This document shows, piece by piece, positions 30,182 to 39,615 of a DNA stretch of 64,000 nucleotides. The translations under genes and the position numbers were made by a program. How positions within the stretch are numbered: the first letter of the stretch is position 1; each line of letters starts with the position of its first letter. The stretch comes from Adiantum capillus-veneris. Taxonomy: Eukaryota > Streptophyta > Polypodiopsida > Polypodiales > Pteridaceae. The stretch covers positions 1,528,501 through 1,592,500 of the forward strand of contig CM043942.1 of NCBI GenBank assembly GCA_014529385.2, in the 5' to 3' direction. The notes under the pieces were generated by a model. It had not been told where the DNA came from. It did not search any database and was given only the letters and a program-made list of their open reading frames with translations.

Positions 30182-31780
30182 TGATAGGAATGGGATAATG
30201 CTAGTGATAGCCGTTTTTCAGCTCTCCGTAATTGCCATAGTGAGTTAAACCACCCTACCAAAATCATCCAAACACTGTGGCTATCCCTACCATTTCACTG
30301 TATATAGGTGTGTGTGAGTTAGGGGACTTTTCCCATATCTTTTTAAAAACCCTTAATTAGCTAGTCACTGGGCTAGTTGAGCCAAAAAAATAAAAAATAT
30401 AAGTATATTATGGCCCATTTGTGTGTAAATATTTCATTGTATATAGCGCCTAAATAAAATTATTTTTCATATTTATTTTGGTATTTATTTAAATATTTCT
30501 ACCAATGGTGTGTTATTTATGCTATGTACATTGACTCACCATTAACATATTTTTTCTTACCATTTTGCATACTCTTTATTCCATATAAAAATAATTTCAT
30601 GAAAGCTTCTCTTATTTTTGGTGTAACTCCATCCCAACAAAAATCCAAAAAAAACTAGTTTTATTTATGTGTATATTTTTTCACTATTGTGATTTTTCCT
30701 TCCTACATCTATTCTCTTTTACTTTCATAAATTAGAACACCAAAAATATTCATCTTTTTATGGTAGACTTATAATGAGAGAGATTTATTTTGACCCCTTT
30801 ATATTTTTTCCACCTATATTATTTATATTTGACATGTACATATTTTTTTAGACCCCTAAATATTTGATTTTCTTAGTTGTACTATTCACTTATATCATGA
30901 TCTCAACAATATCTTCAATTATAGACCTACCAAATAAAGTCAAGGGTATGTGGCATGCATGCATGCACCATGGGGAGATCACTCTTGGAGGTATTCAAAA
31001 GAATCATCCAAAGAAGGACCTCACAAGGACCTTGTGCAGTGGAAAACACAGTCGGTTTTACTGAATTTTTAAAGATCACATGCTCCCCGAATTTGGAAAG
31101 GTGATACAAACAAAAGTTGTAGCTCGTGAGCTGAACTTTCACCTCAAGTTCTTTCATATTTTTTTGAGCTACGAGCTGTGAGCTATGATTTTATTGGTGG
31201 ACCCCAGTTTTCCCATGCTATGCAGCCACACTCCCTCTTCCACTTTATCATTTTCCTCTTTCACACACACTCCTCCCTCTCCTTCCCACTCCCAAACCTG
31301 CACCTCCCATGTCCTAATTCACCCTCTTCACCATTGCCACATCTCTCACACCTCCATAGCTTTCATCCTCCATTTCTACACCCTATGTGTCCCCCTTTCT
31401 CTTAACATATATGTCCATATTACCATACTCTCTTCAGCTTTGTAAAGAACTTCAAAAATCAGCAAAAATCCAAGGATAACCTCTGCAAATGAAGGCTTTT
31501 ATCATGAATTTTCCAAGGTTTGAAGATAACATAGCTTCATCGACACGCGCTACTTCGCCATGCTAACCGCTTCTTCTACCGGTGCTGTAAAGAGGTGAAT
31601 GTCAACTTCTCCAAGCTTCAACCTTGCTTTACAAGCTTATCCCTTCTCTAACTTTTCTCATCATATATCTCACCATTTGGTGAATGATTTTGTAAATATT
31701 TTTTAGTGATAATTACTAACTACTAACCACTAACCTTATTGTAAAATGCACCCTCTACTAGAGTAGGCCCTCCCAAATTA
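30182..31780. other. AT-rich sequence, probably LTR of element 4 and flanking relics
   Basis: It begins at the inferred LTR edge TGATAGGAATGG. I find no gene, no clear second LTR and no defined far end. A GCATGC run occurs near 30955-30965. From 31220 a CT-rich stretch gives short overlapping frames that are composition artefacts. Confidence 0.45.
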
Positions 31781-31899
31781 TTCACTCAATCCCTCTCTCC
31801 TTTCATCCTCAATAATTATCTTGCCTTGAGCCCACATCCATGTGACTCAAAGGACAAGAGAGAACCACCCTCATTAAAAAAAATAAAAATATGCATAAT

Positions 31900-32763
31900 C
31901 TTTTATTCCTTCAAATAAACTTGATTAGGCCTAATCCAAATCGGGGCTTCTAAAACCTATAAATAGAGCCCTTCTCTCCCTTGTAAATGATTACATGATC
32001 ACACTACACCACACCATTCTCAACACATAACACATCAATCTTCAAGCCTAGTTATGTAGAGTGTGTACATTGTGAGTGCTCTATTCCATCACTACACATA
32101 GGTGCATGGAGAAGCTTGAAGTTAGTTATGCCATCTAGAGGAGTGGAGTGATACTATACACTTCACCACACTTGTAGCCTACTCTTGTGCATAAATAAGA
32201 TTTATAGTTTTGGGTGCAATTGTATGCTGCAACTACGACTCTTCTCTCCAAATTGACTTGATAAGTGGCTCATCAGGTGGTTGAAGCTATATTGTCCTTG
32301 AAGTTTGTTGTGCCATTTCATGCTTGATGGTTTGAGGGCTTGTTGAATTGTTTGCCTAAAAGGTAAATTGTAAGAGGGTGCTCGGTGAGAGGGCTCCCGT
32401 GACCCTAAACCAATTTGTGTATTGGCAACAAGGTCAAGTTTTGTGTTGCCCCTCTATTTCCCATCAACCTTTGTGTGCATCTAGTCTTTAAGGCTAAGAC
32501 TGAGTTTCTCAAGTTGATTTGTGCTCTTTACCTCTCTCTGGCTATCTTGCATTCCCCTCTCTTTGTGCGTTTGGGTACAAGGAGATATCACGTGCGTCCT
32601 AGTTCGCATCTATAACTAGGTGGTGCCCCTTTTCTTGTTTGGTTTCTAGCTGTGGGTTGTTGTTGTCTCTGATTGTGCTTGCCCCAGTTCCAATTGAGCA
32701 GCACGGGAGCCTCGAAGGGTGTTTAGAGGCCGCTCTTCTTGTTGCCCACCCTAGACCGCCTCA
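31900..32763 (+). repeat. 5' LTR of element 3 (left edge approximate)
   Basis: The last 250 bp recur at 36773-37002 with few differences (TTCTTGTTTGGTTTCTAGCT, CAGCACGGGAGCCTC). It ends GACCGCCTCA, then three to four bases and the primer site. A promoter-like TATAAATAG at 31958-31966 is followed by CACTACACC words typical of LTR R regions. Confidence 0.65.
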
Positions 32764-32766
32764 AAT

Positions 32767-32784
32767 TGGTGCCCCCACTGAGGA
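32767..32784 (+). other. Primer-binding site of element 3
   Basis: TGGTGCCCCCACTGAGGA follows the LTR end by three bases. The TGG start and spacing are right for a primer site. I cannot name the tRNA with confidence. Confidence 0.55.
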
Positions 32785-32789
32785 ACGGC

Positions 32790-33296
32790 TTGTGTATGTT
32801 TTGTGTAGGTTCAACCTTTATCATAATCAAGTAGCTTGTATGAATCACGAGAATTTGTATGATCCCTTCATTCCCATTGCAAGGCAAAAGGTACACATAA
32901 TTTTTAGTACTAAGTTGCAATTTCAGCGAGTAATTCATAGAATTATAGGTCCTCTTAGGTTGACCGAGATAAACGCTTCAGTAAATCCTTTTATTTTGCC
33001 TCTCATTAGGTACGACCTTAGTTTGGACCTCTATATTTTTGTTTTGTTTCAAGAATTAGGTCATGCATAGACAATGGATAATGTCCCAAGAATAGAGGTT
33101 TTCCCCTTTCATTTCACTCCACACATTAGAATAAACATTGCAATTAGTAGAAAATTCCATTTTCAACAACATATGGTGTTCATGTTTGGTGCCCAAAGAG
33201 TAGGAGAAATTCTCGAGTCACCAAACCCTGTCATCCTACCTCTTATTGATTATCATAGGTCATTTGATGTGAGTATTTTTATTTTGTTGTAGAATA
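32790..33296 (+). pseudogene. Element 3 leader coding region with a diverged internal duplication
   Basis: Two consecutive blocks encode related sequence: HIIFSTKLQFQRVIHRI ... NPFILPLIRYDLSLDLYIFVLF (32896-33060) and INIAISRKFHFQQHMVFMF ... NPVILPLIDYHRSFDVSIFIL (33127-33290). The protein similarity exceeds what the DNA shows, suggesting old duplication under some constraint. No known domain recognised. It lies between primer site and gag core. Stops separate the blocks. Confidence 0.5.
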
Positions 33297-33462
33297 AATT
33301 TCAATTTAGAAAATATTATTTTGTAAATCTTTTAAAGAAAGAAAAAACAAAAACGCGTCACTTTGAAATCAATTCAATGGAGAGCCAACGCAAATTTCTG
33401 GATATCCTCTTTTCTTTGGAGAGCTTGGAGAGGATGCAAAATTATTTTTAGCAAATTTCAAG

Positions 33463-34008
33463 ATGTCTTGTCGTATCAAGAGGATAGTAATTGATCAAGA
33501 ACGTGTAGAGATGTTTGAAGTGGTCCTTAGGAAAGATACTAGCACTTGGTTTGACTCGTTGCTTGAGGAAGTTAAAGGGAATTACACGGAAGTTGTGAAT
33601 CATTTCAAGAGATAATTCTTTGATCCCCAAAACACTCAAAAGCTATGGCAAGACATTGTTTCTCATAAGCAAAAAGACTTAGATGACTACTACTTGTACA
33701 AGCAAGAGTTTCTACGTCTTTGGGCTCTATGGATACGAAATGTTGCTAACCCTGGTGATGGTGCAGAGTTCCTAAAGAAGGAGAGGTTCATTGCCAGACT
33801 CTTTCCTGACCTTAAGATAAAAGTTGAGGAGGGTGCACCTGCTACCTTTGATACAGCTGAAACTAGGGCGGCTGAGAAATATAGAAAACTCAAGTGCCTA
33901 AGGGGGGAGGTTCCAATAGAAGGTCTTAGACCCAAAGGAAAGTCACAAGCATCAACATCTAGGGAGCTTCCTGAGGTAACGGTGGAAGTGATTGAGAAGT
34001 TAAATTAA
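33463..34008 (+). pseudogene. gag: Element 3 gag core
   Basis: In one frame from ATG 33463: VEMFEVVLRKDTSTWFDSLLEEVKGNYTEVVNHFKR, TAA at 33613-33615, FFDPQNTQKLWQDI, YKQEFLRLWALW, FLKKERFIARLFPDLKIKVEEG, ATFDTAETRAAEKYRKLKCL. The retrotransposon gag pattern (W near the start, QEF..L, F..GL-like block) is clear. It ends at TAA 34006-34008. The premature TAA replaces a codon in the middle of the domain. Confidence 0.78.
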
Positions 34009-34020
34009 TCTTTAAGCAGC

Positions 34021-35004
34021 TTGTCAATTCACCTTGCACAAGCTGTAGGTCCAAAGGGACAAGCAAAGAAGTCTGAAGAGCGAGATTCACGACCTAGGAG
34101 AGTCTTGCAATGTTGGAATTGCGGTGAGTCTAGACATGGGATGTATAATTTTCCTTGGCCCTGTGGGGAGCCAGGGAGATCTAACTTGAATTACCCAGTG
34201 ATGAATGCAGGTGAAGGAACTAGTCAGCAACCACGGCTTCTACAAAGTCCAAATGGAGCAATACCATCTCCACAAGGAGTGAAAGGAGTTCCACCTTTGC
34301 CAGACCCAAATGTGCATGTGGTAGAGGTGACAAACTCAAATGAGGTTGACATGGAAGCAAATGGAATTAAGCATGGCCGAGGAAAAGGTAAAGAGAAAGA
34401 AGGTGTCACATCACAGAGTGACCATGGACGAGGCAAGAAGGCAAAGGAGACCAAGGAAGCTAAGAGGACTCGACGTCGTATCAATCTCCAAGACTTCCCT
34501 CCTGGACATAGTATGGCTCCATACAATCTATTGGAAGACATGAGAGGTAAGGGTCCTGATATCTCATGGCCTCAGTTTCTTGCATTATGCCCACAAGTTA
34601 GGAAGGATTTAACGAAAGTAGTTAGCAGAAGGACAAAGATAAAAGAGAGTGTTCCTGATGTAAAAATTGCACATGCTGAAATGAATGAGGATATTACACC
34701 TGTGCTAGATTGTTACATCAAAGGAAGATTGGTTAGGAAAGGTCTAGTGGATAGGGGTGCACAAATTTGCATCATGACAGAGGGACTCATGCAAAAACTA
34801 GGCATGCACATCCATGAGACACCTGAAATTAAAGTCCAGATGGCAAACAATAGCAAAGCTAGGTGTGTAGGCATTTGTAAAAATGTTTTTGTAGAGGCCT
34901 TTGGCATTAAGAAGGCAGTGGATTTTCATGTTATGTCTACCAAAGAAAATGGTTACCCATTTATCCTAGGGAGACCATGGCTAATGAAAATGCGAGCTTT
35001 GTAG
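34021..35004 (+). pseudogene. Element 3 zinc-knuckle remnant and protease
   Basis: The open stretch has a damaged knuckle (CWNCGESRHGMYNFPWPCG, where the last Cys is displaced), a charged spacer (GRGKGKEKEGVTSQSDHGRG), then the protease: LVDRGAQICIMTEGLMQKLG and the second half YPFILGRPWLMKM. DRG stands where D-S/T-G is expected, so catalysis is doubtful. The frame ends at TAG 35002-35004; RT follows in the next segment. Confidence 0.78.
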
Positions 35005-35052
35005 GATTGGGAGAGTGGAAATCTAATTTGCAGGAATGAAAATCATAAGAAG

Positions 35053-36090
35053 GTGGTCTTTGACATGAAGGAGCAACGCCAAGAGGAGCTCCATGAAGAA
35101 TCATCTCAAAGTGAGACGGAGGAAGGCTGGACCGATAGCACTTCAGAAGGAGAAAGTAGCGGCAGCATTACTGAAGAGGAGTCTTCCATCGAAGTCATGG
35201 GGGTAAGGTTTAATCCAAACAACCAAGAGACCTCTTGCCCAGGTTTGGAAGAGGTAGGTTCCCAAGAGAACCAAAATTTCCAAGATGAAGGAATGTTAGA
35301 AGGTATGTTGTCTACAACACTTACAAAGGACGAAAGAGAGGAGTTCAAATGTGTGCTAAGGAAATTTCCTAGGCTTTTTGCTAAAGACTACACCGATGTG
35401 CGTGGAGTAGATACTGTTCAACACAAAATTGAGTTGAAGCCAGAGGCCACACCTAAGGCTCAGAAGCTACGAAGGCTAGGAGTCATCAAGGAGCAAGATT
35501 TACTCAAGGAGGTAAGAAAGCTTCTAGCAGCAGGTTTCATTTATCCAGTGGAGAATTCAGAGTGGGTCTCTCCCGTTGTTGTCACTCCTAAGAAAAATGG
35601 CAAGTGGAGGGTGTGTGTGGATTACCGTCCACTCAATGAGGCAACAAAAAGAGATCACTTTCCCCTCCCATTTCAAGATGAGATACTAAATGAGGTAGCT
35701 GGTCATGAGAAGTACATTGTGTGTGATGGCTACTCGGGTTACTTTCAAATAGGTATCGCATTGGAAGATTAGTTGAAAAAAACCTTCATCACTCCTTGGG
35801 GTTGTTATGCTTTTAGATTCATGCCATTTGGACTGACAAATGCTCCTGCAACTTTCCAACGCTTCATGAACATGGTGTTTCAAGCATTCTTTGGAAAGTC
35901 CATTAGGGTTTTTATTGATGATTTTTGCATTTATAGCTCGAAATCATTGCATCTACAAAGGGTAGAAGAAGGTTTAAAGAAGCTCTACGACATGGGAGGT
36001 CAACTCAACCCCGACAAGTGTCACATAGGTGAGGATGAAGTGATCTTGCTTGGTCACAAGGTTTCCTATAAAGGAAAAGGCTCTTATTGA
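35053..36090 (+). pseudogene. Element 3 reverse transcriptase
   Basis: VQHKIELKPEATPKAQKLRRL, KLLAAGFIYPVENSEWVSPVVVTPKKNGKWRVCVDYRPLN, KYIVCDGYSGYFQIGIALED, TAG (35770-35772, where Gln is usual), then FITPWGCYAFRFMPFGLTNAPATFQRFMN, the catalytic VFIDDFCIYS, and NPDKCHIGEDEVILLGHKVS. A frameshift near 36070 moves the rest into another frame. All active-site Asp residues are present. The 63.1-63.9 kb fragment is the same family. Confidence 0.9.
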
Positions 36091-36772
36091 GCTCCCATCA
36101 CCCAAGAATCTCAAAGAGGTCATCTCATTCATTCAAAAGGTGAAGTATATGTCACGCTTTATTCACTTATCTTCGGAGTTGCTTCATCCTTTACAAAATT
36201 TGACACAACAAGTAGAATTTGAATGGTCTTAGGAGCTTGAAGAGTACTTTTGTAACATTAAATTCATTTTGTCAGAGCTACCAATACTCATGCCTCCTTT
36301 TTGGGAGTACACATTCTTTGTTAGCTCTAGTGTTGGGAAGGAAACAATTGGTGTAGTTTTATTACAACAAGATCCCCATAGTACCCGGATGCAACCCATC
36401 TACTTTGCTAGTAGGGTCATGAATGCTTTGGAGAGAGGCTACACGGAGGCAGAACTCATGATGCTTTCTCTCATGTTTGCGGTGAAAAAGTTTAGATCCT
36501 ACTTGCTACCAAAACCTTTTGTAATTCTCACTGCAGAAAATTTATTTCCTTAGGTGTCATCTCAAATGAATCTTAGCACTAGGATCTCAAAGTGGATTAT
36601 GGAATTGCAAGAGTTCCAATACTCTTTCAAGGTAGAAGATAGTGTGCGTGCACAATTGGCAGGGATACTTACTTATAGGGTACATGAGAAGGAGTTTAAG
36701 GTGCCTGAAATAAAGACCCTACCATTGCCACCACCAAAAAATATTTCTAATGCTTTTACCTTGTTCTTTGGT
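36050..36772 (+). pseudogene. Element 3 RT thumb and RNase H, cut by a deletion
   Basis: KALIELPSPKNLKEVISFIQKVKYMSRFIHLSS, LPILMPPFWEYTFFVSSSVGKETIGVVLLQQDP, YFASRVMNALERGYTEAELMMLSLMFAVKKFRSYL, then RISKWIMELQEFQYSFKVED. Stops at 36230-36232 and 36551-36553. After ALTEVP-like KEFKVPEIKTLPLPPPKN the coding runs straight into LTR sequence near 36772, marking the deletion join. Confidence 0.82.
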
Positions 36773-37002
36773 GTGTGTGGCTATCTTGCATTCCCCTCTC
36801 TTTGTGCGTTTGAGTACAAGGAGATATCACGTGCGTCCTAGTTTGCATCTACAACTAGGTGGGGCCCCTTTTCTTGTTTGGTTTCTAGCTGTGGGTTGTT
36901 GTTGTCTCTGATTGTGCTTGCCCCAGACCCAATTGAGCAGCACGGGAGCCTCAAAGGGTGTTTAGAGGCCGCTCTTCTTGTTGCCCGCCCCGGACCGCCT
37001 CA
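36773..37002 (+). repeat. Truncated 3' LTR of element 3
   Basis: Nearly identical to 32534-32763, starting at TGGCTATCTTGCATTCCC and ending GACCGCCTCA. Only the last quarter or so of the LTR remains, fused to RNase H coding sequence. Confidence 0.88.
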
Positions 37003-37405
37003 CTAGCTAGGGTGGATGAAAGAGAAACATGGTGCACACAAGTGTGTGTGTGTTGGCTAGATTATCATTCAAGAGAATCAGGTTCCAAGATCAATTAACT
37101 TGGACTCATAAACACAATCTTGAATTGTTGCTAAGCTATCACAATATCACCATAAACAAGAGAGATGTAATGCAAAAGAGACCAAGTTTATCCATTCATG
37201 AAATGAGCTTTAAGTAGCTCTACAGCCTTGCACCAATTCATGTGGGAAAATTACACCTTTCCTCTCAAAAATACCTTATGGAGACAAAGATACATGAAAA
37301 AGTTCCAATGTCCTGGTCATGAGACTGTTTTGAGTGTTGTTTGAAGTGCAATTCACCAACATTATTGTAACTTTTGATACACAAATCCAATTGAGTTAGG
37401 TAATT
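37003..37405. other. Short flank between element 3 and the CACTA element
   Basis: No recognised gene. A frame from 37029 to 37217 has no known motif. It ends with the CACTA target-site duplication ATT at 37403-37405 and continues beyond the CACTA at 44980. Confidence 0.5.
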
Positions 37406-37660
37406 CACTACAAGAGGTTGTGTGCTCTTGTGACGCTGTTAGCGATGGAAATACATTGGGTTTTTATAACCCCCGGCGTCGCTAAAACCGTCGCTACAAG
37501 CGTCGCTACGAGAGCGTCGCTATAGGCGTTGCTATATGCGTCGCTATGAGCGTCGCTATATAGCGACGCATATAGCGACGCCTATAGCGACGTTTACACA
37601 GAAGACTATAGTGACGCTCATAGCGATGCTACAGAGCCATAAATAGCGACGCTTATAGCT
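37406..37660. repeat. Left subterminal repeat region of the CACTA element
   Basis: About 15 copies of (A/G)GCGTCGCTA or its complement follow the TIR. They form an inverted repeat: 37515-37546 pairs with 37561-37592 with one mismatch, leaving a 14-base loop, which itself contains half of the palindrome GCGTCGCTATATAGCGACGC (37550-37569). Such subterminal motifs bind the TnpA protein in En/Spm. Confidence 0.9.
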
Positions 37661-38029
37661 ACGCCTGAGAGAATATTTTTTTGGTGGCAGGGCATTGAAT
37701 GCCCTGCCACCCATCAACCATATTGTACTTGATTCACTTTTTAAAAAAAGTGCAAAGGTAGATAATAGACCCAAAATAGTCACCCACAAGACGCATTGTT
37801 TGCAAAATTGACAATTGTACACATCATAGGCAAAATGAATTGATTGGCAAATGTAATAATGACAATTGCACAACATCATAGGCATAAAGAATTGATTGGC
37901 AAAAGGAACTGCGGTGACAAATGTAATAATATACATGGTTCAAAAAGACGTATAAAATCCGTCTCATGATACATAAGCTATGAGAAACCCTAAACTAATG
38001 CTATCTAGCTACGGCTAAACTGACGTCGT

Positions 38030-39343
38030 CTAGTCAGACGTCTCGTCGCGTCCAAGCGGCGTATCTGTCGGATTCTGCAAAAAAAGACAATAAGACAGCT
38101 TTCAGTAAGTATAAACATATAACGACATTTATAAAACAATACAAAAAATAAAAAAGAGTAAACCCTAATACTAACCATGCCGCCGCGAGAACTGAGAATG
38201 TCTATCAGGGCGTTTAAGCCCTTCCTGCCTGCGTACTCGCGCTCGTACGGTGTGGGATCACGTCCTGTCATCGACCACTGTCAAAACATACAAAGATTTC
38301 ATTATGTTAGAACTAAAAAACTCATAAACCCTAAACTATCGAACATGCATAAAGAGCAATGTGAAAAGACTTACAAAATCGGCCTCAAATGATGCCCATC
38401 CACCGCTCCCCAAGTGGTGCGAGCTCGCTGCCTCTACTCGCGCTCTGGCTGCATCCTTTTGTTGCTTCCACTTGTCGGGATTCTCGCGCGCTGCTTTCTT
38501 TGCATTCTTCCAATCTTCTTTGGCCAGCCAATCTGGCCTGTTCCACCCATTCTTGATTGCTTTTTGCACTTCGGAACGCTTGTGTTTGCAGTATTCGCGC
38601 ATTCGAATCTTCATCAGGTCTTCATTGAAGCGCTGATCCCGTGTTGGAACGGGAAACTCATCATGAAGTATGCTGATGACTCTGTTTTTTAAATCACTTG
38701 GTACTTCACTCCATTTGTTTAGTATGTAGTGTCTAAACAGCTGAGAGCAAAGACCACGCATGCGCGAGATCACCTTCTTGCCGTCATCATCCATGATGAT
38801 GCCGCCGCTGATGTCGACGGAGTAAGGCAAGCCCTCTGGCCGGTGACACGTGAACTTGGGTGTCCTGGCAGAGGTCTCTAGCGGCGTGTCGATGGGGGTA
38901 CGGAGGTCAGGTGTCTCCACCAGCGTCTGGGCCCCGAAGCGAGGAGTGTCGAGTGGGGTGGCTCCTGGCGGAGTAGGTAGAGGTGTGTAGCTTCTAGGAA
39001 CAGTCAGCCGTGCAAAACCTGGCGTAGATGGCGATGATGTGGCTGGTGTGGGGGCGGGCAAAGAAGGGGAGGGTAAAGAGCCTCGTCGAACACGAGGCGG
39101 TGTGGAGGCATCGGTGGCGGAATCCCCACAACAACCGCCATCGCCATCACTAGAGCGCCGGTGTCTAGACGAGTGTGAAGCTCGTCTCGTCGACGCCGAG
39201 GCTTCGGAGCGCGCCGAATGCTCCAAAAGAGAGGGAGATGCGGATGGTGTAGGAACGCGCGATGATGCGCCAGAGCGATGACGCTCCACGTACCACTGTC
39301 TCTGCTGCGGTGACAAAGAAGAAAGAAACTCCTCATCATCCAT
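38030..39343 (-). CDS. TnpA-like second CACTA protein (Transposase_24 type), three exons
   Basis: Exons: 39343-38375, 38277-38176, 38074-38030. All junctions are GT...AG and all introns phase 0; the frame is 371 codons ending in TAG at 38030-38032. Residues 1-200 are Ser/Thr/Pro-rich and probably disordered. The second half has VISILHDEFPVP, EYCKHKRSEVQKAIKNGW, WLAKEDWKNAKKAARENPDKW, and, after the first splice, WSMTGRDPTPYEREYAG, the conserved block of the plant En/Spm-associated family. In En/Spm the TnpA protein binds the subterminal repeats. It sits just downstream of the transposase gene in the same direction and is probably made from one transcript by alternative splicing. No lesion seen. 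Confidence 0.85.
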
Positions 39344-39615
39344 ACCTGCATTAAACACACGAATACTTAAACTTAATATTGAATGAATAGAGTAGACAAT
39401 GATGCAAAGACCATTAAATACAATGACGTAATGACGCATATAAATACAATGACGCAATGAATCGAGTGATAGAAGAGGCAAGTCGAAAACTCAGAATTTT
39501 CAATCAAAAGATGTGAGCGCGAGTAGAAAAGAGCGTTATACACCATGGAAGGTACTTAGAGAGCCAGAGCTTTTACAACACGGAGCAAAATTGTTCAAAT
39601 ACAATATTTGTGGTT

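Larger units (their letters stand above)
31900..37002 (+). mobile_element. Ty3/gypsy element 3, 3' part deleted
   Basis: Plus-strand order: LTR (end at 32763), primer site, gag, zinc-knuckle remnant, protease, RT, RNase H start, then directly the last about 230 bp of the LTR (36773-37002). Integrase, purine tract and most of the 3' LTR are missing. The outer edge of the 5' LTR is not defined; a TATAAATAG box lies at 31958-31966. Stops at 33613, 35002, 35770, 36230 and 36551 and a frameshift near 36070 disable it. The RT is the same family as the minus-strand fragment at 62642-64000. Confidence 0.82.

Noticed and set aside
30182-31480. tRNA or other RNA genes in the AT-rich stretch
   Set aside because: I looked for A-box/B-box patterns (GGTTCGANNCC) and cloverleaf arms and saw none there or elsewhere in the window.
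37515-37592. CRISPR-like spaced repeats
   Set aside because: The repeats are CACTA subterminal motifs of a plant transposon, in both orientations and without uniform spacers.
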